Source: Cherax quadricarinatus
Lineage: Eukaryota; Arthropoda; Malacostraca; Decapoda; Parastacidae
Length of the DNA: 64,000 nucleotides
Direction: 5' to 3'
NCBI RefSeq assembly: GCF_038502225.1
Contig: NW_027195552.1
Location: forward strand, 103,143-167,142
Shown here piece after piece: positions 10,378 through 19,800 of the stretch. A model generated the notes under the pieces. That model ran no database searches, was not told the origin of the DNA, and worked only from the letters and a program-made list of their open reading frames with translations. A program made the translations under genes and the position numbers. Each line of letters opens with the position of its first letter. Within the stretch, counting starts at the first letter, position 1.

Positions 10378-10763
10378 ATACTGAATAATTGTATCTCATA
10401 AATTGTATCTCGTAAATGTTTCTCATTATTGTATTTCATCAATGCCTAACCTGTGACCCAATCAAACTTTATTTTTAATTACATTACCTAACAGAATACT
10501 CCAATCTACTGAATGCTCAGCAACACAGTGAATGACCATATGACCTGTCTTGTAATACTCATTTCTGCTAAATTGTTATATGTTTATAATAGTTTTTATC
10601 ACTGAATACATCATTGCTTAGTTAATCTTAAGTTAATTTTAAGCCTGCCCATAATGCTCTGCATACAAGGGGATTTGGCATGTTGCACTGTAATAACTGT
10701 ATTCCTTTGTACTTCACTGTATCACGTTCAAATTAATAAATAAATAAATAAATAAATAAATAA
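10378..10763 (+). repeat. LINE B 3' UTR and TAAA tail
   Basis: A noncoding 3' end whose sequence matches, inverted, the stretch 3519-3881 in copy A. It ends in seven or eight AAAT units (10735-10763). The next base resumes LINE C. Confidence 0.85.
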
Positions 10764-11471
10764 AAAGGACCATAACATTGTATAAATCTCATCTGCTAGA
10801 AAAATGACAGGATGGATAATGAGAACCTTCAAAACTAGGGATGCCAAGCCCATGATGACACTCTTCAGGTCCCTTGTTCTATCTAGGCTGGAATATTGCT
10901 GCACACTAACAGCACCTTTCAAGGCAGGTGAAATTGCTGACCTAGAAAATGTACAGAGAACCTTCATGGCACGCGTAACGGAGATAAAACACCTAAATTA
11001 CTGGGAGCACTTGAAGTTCCTGAACCTGTACTCCCTGGAATGCAGGTGGGAGAGATACATGATTATATATACCTGGAAAATCCTAGAGGGACTAATACCG
11101 AACCTGCACACGAAATTCACTCACTACCAAAACAAAAGACTTGGCAGACGATGCAACATCCCCCAATGAAAAGCAGGGGTGTCACTAGCATGTTAAGAGA
11201 CAACACAATAAGTGTCAGGGGCCCAAGACAGTTAAACTGCCTCCCAGCATACATAAGGGAGATTACCAATAGACCCTTGGCTGTCTTCAAGCAGGCACTG
11301 GACAAGCACCTACAGTTGTTGCCTGACCAGCCGGGCTGTGGCTCATACATTGGATTGCGTGCAGCCAGCAGTAACAGCCTAGTTGATCAGGCTCTGATCC
11401 ACCTTGAGGCCTGGTTGCAGACCGGGCTGCGGGGGCACTGACCCCTGGAACTCTATCCAGGGAAACTCTAG
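10764..11471 (+). pseudogene. CR1-type LINE C, C-terminal part of ORF2 and 3' end
   Basis: This is the continuation of the LINE broken at 1020. The frame reads KDHNIV, then ARKMTGWIMRTFKTRDAKP, SRLEYCC and ECRWERYMIIYTWKILEG. After a frameshift near 11140-11170 it continues ISVRGPRQLNCLPAYIRE to GLRAASSNSLVDQALIH, with a stop at 11439-11441. These are the thumb and C-terminal conserved blocks of CR1/Jockey-type ORF2 proteins. The amino acids before 1020 (LGVIM, stop, EDLTF) and after 10764 (KDHNIV) fit directly together, so the two pieces were one element before LINE B inserted. The last ~30 bp (ending near 11471) repeat in the fragment at 46581-46855, which marks the family's 3' end. Confidence 0.82.
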
Positions 11472-13135
11472 GATGGAAGATGGGAGGAGGGGTGAGGATG
11501 AAGGTACACTATTGTTTAGAAGGGGAATCTCCTTCCATAAAGTCTTCAGATACCAAATCTTTTTCTGGGATTACTTCCCTTCTTTGTTTTTTAATGGCAC
11601 TGCGACCAGCTTGAGAGTCACTGGACCCCTGTCGCACAAAATATCTGTGCAGAAAGCTCTGTTTCTGGCGTTCCTTTAAAACATCCCTAAAATGGGACAC
11701 AACACTGTCATTGTTGCCAAAATGACCTGCAAGATCTTTGTCAGGGTGAAGTTCATCCATAAATGTTTGTACCTTTGTCCACATTGCACAAATGTCCTTA
11801 ATCTTTGAAGAAGGCACCTTCCTCCATCTCTCTTCCTCCTTCTCTGAAGCAATTTCCTGAGCTGTGATCTGTTGCTGCTGCAGATAAAGCTCTTACAGCT
11901 CTGTAGTGGTTTGCTCCTCATCATGGTCCTCCACCATCTCTTCTACATCCTTGAAATTTAACCCAATGGAATTCCCAAATGCCACAATACTTTCCACAAC
12001 TGGCATAGGCTTCTCAGGGTCAGCCACAAACCCTTCAAAATCATTCTCTTGTACACATTTTGCCCACAATTTTCTCCAAGGAGAGTTCAAAGTCGTGGAA
12101 GTCACTCCCTCCTGAGCCTCACCTATAAGGTTTATGCAATGGAGGATCTCAGTATCTAAGGTCACTTCAAAGCACTTTTGAAGCACTGCTTTGGTGTAAG
12201 ATAAGATAAGATTAGATAAGATTTCGTTCGGATTTTTAACCCCGGAGGGTTAGCCACCCAGGATAACCCAAGAAAGTCAGTGCGTCATCGAGGACTGTCT
12301 AACTTATTTCCATTGGGGTCCTTAATCTTGTCCCCCAGGATGCGACCCACACCAGTCGACTAACACCCAGGTACCTATTTGCTGCTAGGTGAACAGGACA
12401 ACAGGTGTAAGGAAACGTGTCGAAATGTTTCCACCCGCCGGGAATCGAACCCGGGCCCTCCGTGTGTGAAGCGGGAGCTTTAGCCACCAGGCCAGTTTTG
12501 AAGTTCAAAATGACCTGCTGGTCCATGGGCTAGAGGAGAGGAGTGGTATTAGAGGGCAAGAACTTCACTGTGATGAAACAAAACTCCTGCACCATTTGCT
12601 CTTCCAAGTCTGGAGGACGAGCAGGAGCATTGTCCATTACCAGGAGTTCCAGTTTATTTTCCAGGAGGTATTTCTTCATACTGGGGCCAAACATTTCATT
12701 GAAGCAATCAAGGAAAATTTCCCTCGTGACCTATGCCTTATTATTAGCCTTCCACATCACATACAAATTAGCCTTGGCAACACTGTTTTTCTTGAACACT
12801 CTGGGATTTTCAGAGTGATACACCAGTAAAGGCTTTACTTAGCAATCCCTACTAGCATTACTACAAAACATGAGAGTTAGCCTGTCTTTCATAGGCTTGT
12901 GTCCTGGCAGTGCCGTTTCCTCCTGCATGATGAAGGTCCTCTTTGGCATTTTCTTCCAAACCAGGCCTGTTTCATCACAATTGAATACTTGTTGGGGTTG
13001 GAATTGATCAGCCTCTATGTACCTCTTGAATTTCTGAATATATTTTTCAGCCACATTTTTGTCAGAACTTGCAGCCTCGCCATGCCTTACCACACTGTGT
13101 ATGGACGAGCAGGGAAGAGTCACCATGTTTTTGAA
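11472..13135 (-). pseudogene. Tigger/pogo-family transposase, decayed
   Basis: Minus-strand remains of a Tc1/mariner-superfamily (pogo/Tigger, CENP-B-related) transposase. From N to C: EKYIQKFKRYIEADQF and QVFNCDETGLVWKKMPKRT (first catalytic D, about 12960-12990), PMKDRLTLMFCSNAS, KPLLVYHSENPRVF after a break, VMDNAPA (second D, about 12640), and QPMDQQVI near 12520. After the SINE insertion it continues KCFEVTLDTEILHCINLIGE (12120-12186), MWTKVQTFMDELHPDKDLAG (11700s) and RQKQSFLHRYFV to a stop at 11509. This is the DDE core and C-terminal tail of Tigger1-like proteins. The DNA-binding N-terminus is missing or unreadable. At least four stops or shifts plus the SINE make it dead. Confidence 0.8.
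12197..12494 (-). mobile_element. tRNA-derived SINE
   Basis: Read on the minus strand, the head is tRNA-like: TGGCCTGGTGGCTAAAGC as A box and GGTTCGATTCC as B box (about 12441-12451). A unique body and a tail of AATCTTATCT-type repeats follow (12197-12230). It splits the Tigger transposase between QPMDQQVILNFK and KAVLQKCFEV. The 3' part (12262-12324) shares AAGGACCCCAATGGAAATAA and TTGGGTTATCCT with the 3' end of LINE E (43295-43349), which suggests mobilisation by that LINE family. Transcription would be by RNA polymerase III from the internal boxes. Confidence 0.82.
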
Positions 13136-13700
13136 TGAGCCAAGAAAACGTTAGTGAAAATAAGAAGAATTTTCGTCTCTCTAGAGGTTATATTGTGCTT
13201 ACACCTCTCAAATAGGAGCCAAATTTGTTGGAATTGCAGTCCTGCATAACGAGAGAATCAGGCGACTGGACAGGACTCTGTAATTAGATGAAAACAGGAT
13301 ATTACCCCCAGCTAAGTCATGTCTATATATTTATGTTCATAGTTCTGGCCAGAATTATCATAAATGTAGTCAGGGTTTTTTTTGAGTATGATACACAGTA
13401 ATCTCCAGACAAATTGGTGAGTGTTATGATTATAAATTCTCCTTCTGTTATATAAATGTGTATATGTAATCCTTTATTAATTTTAATAAAAAAATAAAAT
13501 AATTTTACCAGAATTCCTGGTGTGTATGTACATTTCATTTGCAATTAATATAAGTCTAGAGCAACTTGTGGAGAGATAGATGATAGGTATCGAAGGGGGA
13601 CATTTTTGCGACCTAGGTGTCTTAAAAATTCCTACTTGTCTCTGTAACTTTGATAAATAATGATTATCTTTGTTACCATTTACTTGCATGTATGTAATGA
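13136..13700. other. Unassigned AT-rich stretch
   Basis: No frame, repeat or RNA gene that I can support. The left part may hold the degraded 5' end of the Tigger element. Confidence 0.5.
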
Positions 13701-16549
13701 GATTTTTTTTTTATTTTTTTTTATTATCACACCGGCCGATTCCCACCAAGGCAGGGTGGCCCGAAAAAGAAAAACTTTCACCATCATTCACTCCATCACT
13801 GTCTTGCCAGAAGGGTGCTTTACACTACAGTTTTTAAACTGCAACATTAACACCCCTCCTTCAGAGTGCAGGCACTGTACTTCCCATCTCCAGGACTCAA
13901 GTCCGGCCTGCCGGTTTCCCTGAATCCCTTCATAAATGTTACTTTGCTCACACTCCAACAGCACGTCAAGTATTAAAAACCATTTGTCTCCATTCACTCC
14001 TATCAAACACGCTCACGCATGCCTGCTGGAAGTCCAAGCCCCTCGCACACAAAACCTCCTTTACCCCCTCCCTCCAACCCTTCCTAGGCCGACCCCTACC
14101 CCGCCTTCCTTCCACTACAGACTGATACACTCTTGAAGTCATTCTGTTTCGCTCCATTCTCTCTACATGTCCGAACCACCTCAACAACCCTTCCTCAGCC
14201 CTCTGGACAACAGTTTTGGTAATCCCGCACCTCCTCCTAACTTCCAAACTACGAATTCTCTGCATTATATTCACACCACACATTGCCCTCAGACATGACA
14301 TCTCCACTGCCTCCAGCCTTCTCCTCGCTGCAACATTCATCACCCACGCTTCACACCCATATAAGAGCGTTGGTAAAACTATACTCTCATACATTCCCCT
14401 CTTTGCCTCCAAGGACAAAGTTCTTTGTCTCCACAGACTCCTAAGTGCACCACTCACTCTTTTTCCCTCATCAATTCTATGATTCACCTCATCTTTCATA
14501 GACCCATCCGCTGACACGTCCACTCCCAAATATCTGAATACGTTCACCTCCTCCATACTCTCTCCCTCCAATCTGATATTCAATCTTTCATCACCTAATC
14601 TTTTTGTTATCCTCATAACCTTACTCTTTCCTGTATTCACCTTTAATTTTCTTCTTTTGCACACCCTACCAAATTCATCCACCAATCTCTGCAACTTCTC
14701 TTCAGAATCTCCCAAGAGCACAGTGTCATCAGCAAAGAGCAGCTGTGACAACTCCCACTTTGTGTGTGATTCTTTATCTTTTAACTCCACGCCTCTTGCC
14801 AAGACCCTCGCATTTACTTCTCTTACAACCCCATCTATAAATATATTAAACAACCACGGTGACATCACACATCCTTGTCTAAGGCCTACTTTTACTGGGA
14901 AAAAATTCCCCTCTTTCCTACATACTCTAACTTGAGCCTCACTATCCTCGTAAAAACTCTTTACTGCTTTCAGTAACCTACCTCCTACACCATACACTTG
15001 CAACATCTGCCACATTGCCCCCCTATCCACCCTGTCATACGCCTTTTCCAAATCCATAAATGCCACAAAGACCTCTTTAGCCTTATCTAAATACTGTTCA
15101 CTTATATGTTTCACTGTAAACACCTGGTCCACACACCCCCTACCTTTCCTAAAGCCTCCTTGTTCATCTGCTATCCTATTCTCCGTCTTACTCTTAATTC
15201 TTTCAATTATAACTCTACCATACACTTTACCAGGTACACTCAACAGACTTATCCCCCTATAATTTTTGCACTCTCTTTTATCCCCTTTGCCTTTATACAA
15301 AGGAACTATGCATGCTCTCTGCCAATCCCTAGGTACCTTACCCTCTTCCATACATTTATTAAATAATTGCACCAACCACTCCAAAACTATATCCCCACCT
15401 GCTTTTAACATTTCTATCTTTATCCCATCAATCCCGGCTGCCTTACCCCCTTTCATTTTACCTACTGCCTCACGAACTTCCCCCACACTCACAACTGACT
15501 CTTCCTCACTCCTACAAGATGTTATTCCTCCTTGCCCTATACACGAAATCACAGCTTCCCTATCTTCATCAACATTTAACAATTCCTCAAAATATTCCTT
15601 CCATCTTCCCAATACCTCTAACTCTCCATTTAATAACTCTCCTCTCCTATTTTTAACTGACAAATCCATTTGTTCTCTAGGCTTTCTTAACTTGTTAATC
15701 TCACTCCAAAACTTTTTCTTATTTTCAACAAAATTTGTTGATAACATCTCACCCACTCTCTCATTTGCTCTCTTTTTACATTGCTTCACCACTCTCTTAA
15801 CTTCTCTCTTTTTCTCCATATACTCTTCCCTCCTTGCATCACTTCTACTTTGTAAAAACTTCTCATATGCTAACTTTTTCTCCCTTACTACTCTCTTTAC
15901 ATCATCATTCCACCAATCGCTCCTCTTCCCTCCTGCACCCACTTTCCTGTAACCACAAACTTCTGCTGAACACTCTAACACTACATTTTTAAACCTACCC
16001 CATACCTCTTCGACCCCATTGCCTATGCTCTCATTAGCCCATCTATCCTCCAATAGCTGTTTATATCTTACCCTAACTGCCTCCTCTTTTAGTTTATAAA
16101 CCTTTACCTCTCTCTTCCCTGATGCTTCTATTCTCCTTGTATCCCATCTACCTTTTACTCTCAGTGTAGCTACAACTAGAAAGTGATCTGATATATCTGT
16201 GGCCCCTCTATAAACATGTACATCCTGAAGTCTACTCAACAGTCTTTTATCTACCAATACATAATCCAACAAACTACTGTCATTTCGCCCTACATCATAT
16301 CGTGTATACTTATTTATCCTCTTTTTCTTAAAATATGTATTACCTATAACTAAACCCCTTTCTATACAAAGTTCAATCAAAGGGCTCCCATTATCATTTA
16401 CACCTGGCACCCCAAACTTACCTACCACACCCTCTCTAAAAGTTTCTCCTACTTTAGCATTCAAGTCCCCTACCACAATTACTCTCTCACTTGGTTCAAA
16501 GGCTCCTATACATTCACTTAACATCTCCCAGGTAAATGTAATTTTCCGC
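13701..16549 (-). mobile_element. RTE-type LINE, 5'-truncated, minus strand
   Basis: The A-rich 3' tail appears as the T-run at about 13701-13728, then a ~240-bp 3' UTR, then one long ORF2 frame to about 16549. The 5' end is lost within the endonuclease. The right boundary abuts a repeat fragment into which the BEL element inserted. Confidence 0.85.
13966..16549 (-). CDS. RTE-type LINE ORF2 (endonuclease fragment + reverse transcriptase), partial
   Basis: About 860 codons without a stop. It enters inside the APE endonuclease at VIVVGDLNAKVG (16470 region) and continues with SSLLDYVLVDKRL and ATDISDHFLVVA, so the last catalytic motifs are present while the first two are missing. The RT blocks follow: GKAAGIDGIKIEMLK, PRDWQRACIVPLYKGKGD, NYRGISLLSVPGKVYGRVI, EQGGFRKGRGCVDQ, FMDLEKAYDRVDRGAMWQ, GLRQGCVMSPWLFNIFIDG, the catalytic box LLFADDTVLLGD and FRYLGVDVSADGS. 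The tail has WFGHVERMERNRMT and GRGRPRKGWREGV, typical of RTE-group proteins (the family behind the mis-named craniofacial protein 2-like predictions). No genuine start codon is present because of 5' truncation; the open frame suggests a young copy. Confidence 0.9.
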
Positions 16550-16570
16550 AAGTTCCTTCAAGACTACGGT
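16550..16570. repeat. Left remnant of a hammerhead-type repeat, with BEL target duplication
   Basis: CTTCAAGACTACGGT continues across the BEL insertion at 24947. Joined, the two sides resemble the 407-bp repeat around 2150-2200 (CAGACTACGGAACAATGCTC then GACTGAGGGACT). The last five bases ACGGT are the target duplication. Confidence 0.6.
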
Positions 16571-17583
16571 TGTGGAAATTTATTTGGTCCCTAAAGTTCC
16601 ACAGGACAAATCCAGCATGGCCGTAATGGGATGGCTGAGCTGGCTGGCCCTTAAACCCTCCCAAACAAACAGATTTCTCTCCATTTGGCGTGGATTGTTG
16701 GTAGGCATTTATTTAATTTATAGATTTACTCTTCAGGGAAGGAGTAGGTAATTTTATTGTTAGTACACTAATATTAGGTTTACTAAGGCAACTGTAGATA
16801 ATAATAAAGTAGACCTAAGACCTTAACATAGGTAGTAATAGGCCAATAATGTAGGCAAACACTAGGTTAAGGGAGAACTGGCAGCCCTAGCTTGAATGAC
16901 GAGGCGCGGGTCTCAAAGATACAATAGCATTCTTCTTAAGACAGACACCAACTGGACAAGACATGCCGTGATCAGCAGACGGCGCCCCCCCCACGTGTCT
17001 TCACATTTGAGACCTGGGGAAATCTGGTAGAGGCACCTCGATGTACCGTAGATGACCTCCTCCGTCAGCCCCATACAGTAAGACAAGACCTCCACTATAT
17101 CTCGTAGATTTCTGGCCAGGGTCTGGGGAGATTGTGAGTGAGTTGATCTGTGGGCCAAGTGTGCAACAGGCAGTGCATGCCCAGTAAGTACCAGTGTCTC
17201 AGGGCAGTCTGGAAGCTAGTGTCCGTGTCTGCATAGTTATACTAGGGGATACATACCCTCTTGGATATAGGAATTTCTGAGGTGCAGGCAGGTCACTAAT
17301 AACGATTGAATATTGCAGGAATTAATTCTCCCGGTTGCACGTGGTTTCTGAGGGGAAGTCCAAAGGGGCTAAGGGAAGTTGAAGATCAGGATATATGCTG
17401 CAACACCAAGTAAGTTAGTCCTTTATACGTGCATGCAGGCGAGTTTCTTGCAACATCAATCATTTGTGAAAATCTGTCCTATAAGCCACCTGTGAGGCTG
17501 AGGTACCCACCTCAGAGCTCGGTGTCAACAGAGTTTGCCAGGGTAGGTGACTCACTTGGAGGCAGTCCACACAAATTTTCACA
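16571..17583 (+). repeat. BEL 5' LTR
   Basis: Begins TGTGGAAATTTATTTGG and ends AATTTTCACA. Matches 23938-24946 over its length. It has GATGGCTGAGCTGGCTGG near 16630, which the 3' LTR lacks, while the 3' LTR has GTTAGCTAGGG near 24217, missing here. Confidence 0.93.
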
Positions 17584-17585
17584 AA

Positions 17586-17605
17586 AGTGGTCGTTCGATA
17601 ACCGT
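17586..17605 (+). promoter_or_regulatory. Possible primer binding site of the BEL element
   Basis: Starts within 5 bp of the LTR end with TGGTCGTTCGATAACC. A TGG start is expected for pairing with a tRNA CCA end. I cannot name the tRNA. Confidence 0.4.
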
Positions 17606-18474
17606 GATGTGGAATAGCTAGGTTAAGCTATCATAGCTAGGCCACAGTTAGGAACCAGTTTAACAGAGTTAGGTTAAGTTAGCACTCCTAGGCCCAGAGT
17701 TACACAGAGGCTAGGCCAAGCTGACTATACACAGAAGTTATTATTTGCAGTAATTTACAGGCAGGCCAGGTAGGCTAGAGAAGCTTGTGAATTTAATTAT
17801 TTACAGTGATTACAAGTAATCCAGAGTAGGAGACTTGTGTGTTAATTACTTACAGTGGATTTGCAGGTAGCCACAGTTAGGCTAGGCTTGTGCAATATTT
17901 ACAACAGTTATAGTAGCTGGGACAGATTTAACCTAGTTATTATTTACAGGGATTTCTAAAGCTAGGTTAAATTAAGCTATAGCACACTAGCTAGGTTAGG
18001 ATTTACCTTATCCAACCATCCACGCTAAACAGAGTAAACTGGGCAGTTAGGCCAAGCTGTTTACTTACATTATTCATTTACTGTTTCACAAGTTGATTTG
18101 TTGAATTTATTTGTGTTAACCAAGTGATTTTAATTTGTATACTGCACTTTTTATTGTGTGATTTTCATTGTCTTTGATTCATGTTAATGTGGGATTTGTG
18201 AATTGTAACTGAGACTAGGTTAAGTTCTGTAATTATTTGCTGGCATTGTACAGGAAAATGCTAGGTTAAGCTTTCATATCGATATACATTTTGATTGGGA
18301 TTGGAGAGCTAACAGTGTACATTTTAAGTCAGAGTAGAGTCAATATAACAAAGGGAATTGTTAAGCTTGTTGAGAAGCCTTGAGACTCGTTCATTCTTAC
18401 CTAACACCGTGACGTGATGTGGGGTGGACTGGGTAAAGTACAATTAGTGTCACACTCCTCATTAAACTTCGACA
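17606..18474 (+). other. BEL leader
   Basis: Noncoding leader between the LTR and gag. It is rich in TAGGTTAAG / CTAGGCC-type short repeats (17610-18060). No open frame of note. Confidence 0.6.
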
Positions 18475-19800
18475 ATGGCAGATGGGGGTTCAGGAGAGTC
18501 TGGTTCAGTGTTAACAAAATTAAAACAATCAGTAGCGGCATACAAAGGGCATCTGAACAGAACGCGTAACAGGTGCAAGGCTACTTGCCAATGCAGTAAC
18601 ATAGACTGCGATGATTTGCAAGACTGCTTGAAGAGTTTGGGGGAAAAATGGGAAGCCTATGAACAAGCATTCTCAGCATATGAGCTACAGGCTATTGAGG
18701 ATAATGAATCCCAGGGTAGTCTTCAGCAGGCTCTGGACGAATTCTCTAAGGATGATGTAGATTGTCATCAGGAGATGAATATGTACAAAGATAAGTTAAG
18801 TACATTAAAGGCTAGTATTCCAAGGGTGGTGTTGAACACCGCAGGTACCCCAAGCAGCCACACACCTGTCAATATGTTGCCCAGGTTGCCCCAGTTGAAT
18901 TTACCGACATTTGACGGAACCCTAACGGAGTACATTGCTTTCTGGGATCAGTTTAAAGCCCTGATAGATGACAGGAACGATTTGTCAGATGCCGTCAAAT
19001 TGCAGTATTTGCGGTTGCAGCTCAAGAGTAAAGCCTTAGACCTGGTCCGGCACTACCAGATTACTGACACTAATTACCAACATGCCAAAGACCAATTAGA
19101 AGACATGTTTGGCAACACTGAGGAGATAAAGGTAGCTATACTTTATCGGGTGTTGGATCTAGAGGCTTGCCGACATGACCGTCAAAGCCTAGAGAAGTTC
19201 CGTATTGAAGTTATGAGCTTGACAAATAGTTTCAGAGATTTGCATGATGAGGATGATTCAGAATGGGTCCTTAGCCAGGTGATTCAGAGGAAACTGGCTA
19301 GCACTACAGTGCATGAGTTGCACTTAAAATATCGGACGAATAGGTTCACGATAAAACAAATTATTGAAGGGTTAGGGGATCTCATATCTCACCTGAGCGT
19401 AGGTCAGGGGGGAGAAATTACCTACCAAGGAGAAGTCGGTCAACTTCCCCACACATTCGAGAGATAGACCTAAACCACCTCCTACTAGGGCCGGCACGTA
19501 TTATGCCCAGGGCGAGTCCTCCACCCACAGGGCCAAGGGAGAAGCCACTAAAGCGGCCAGTAAGAGACGGTGCGTGTTTTGTGAAGAACACACTAGTTCA
19601 GGGTGTCCGAGCTTCACCACCTATAACAAAAGGGTTCAGCGACTAAGGGAGTTGAGACTTTGTTTCAAGTGTTGTGGAGAACATTTTGCCAGGGACTGTA
19701 GCGCCCAACTCAATGAGTGTCGGGGCTGCCGGAAAGGTAGGCATCACAGTGTCCTAATGACACCGGATCACCACAAGCTAAGGAGAGCAAACCGCAAGAA
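18475..19800 (+). pseudogene. BEL gag region
   Basis: Starts at ATG 18475 with [19 protein letters not shown]. The first frame runs 330 codons to 19467 and includes the Pao-type gag block LPTFDGTLTEYIAFWDQF (about residue 142) and KALDLVRHYQITDTNYQ. A one-base shift in a C run at about 19447 moves the next part to the +1 frame, which reads KPPPTRAGTYYAQGESS and the zinc knuckles CVFCEEHTSSGC and LCFKCCGEHFARDC (19570-19710). A second shift near 19770 returns to the original frame, giving ESKPQERVESKDESEA into protease. The two shifts cancel, so gag and pol were probably one frame as usual in BEL/Pao. Role: particle assembly and RNA packaging. Confidence 0.85.

Larger units (their letters stand above)
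1021..10763 (+). mobile_element. LINE B (CR1/Jockey-type, ORF1 + ORF2), heavily interrupted
   Basis: A LINE copy in plus orientation inserted in LINE C. Parts in order: ORF1 remnant (about 1045-1498), spacer (1499-1831 and 2758-3500), ORF2 (7541-10377) and a TAAA-repeat 3' tail (about 10735-10763) that abuts the resumed LINE C. Three later insertions interrupt it: the GTACA microsatellite plus 407-bp tandem repeat (1832-2757), a palindromic insert (about 3168-3394) and the inverted copy A (3501-7541). The join is inferred because A preserves, uninterrupted, the spacer-to-ORF2 junction that B has lost: ATAAATCTTATT on B's left side and ATAACAAGCATTG on its right match one continuous stretch in A. 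About 170 bp of spacer present in A (7345-7505) is missing in B where the tandem repeat sits. Confidence 0.75.

Noticed and set aside
13788..16000. Plus-strand frames opposite the RTE ORF2
   Set aside because: Antisense shadows; no domain, and the minus frame carries all conserved blocks.
16913..17158. Frames inside the BEL LTRs
   Set aside because: LTR sequence; the same frames are broken differently in the other LTR.
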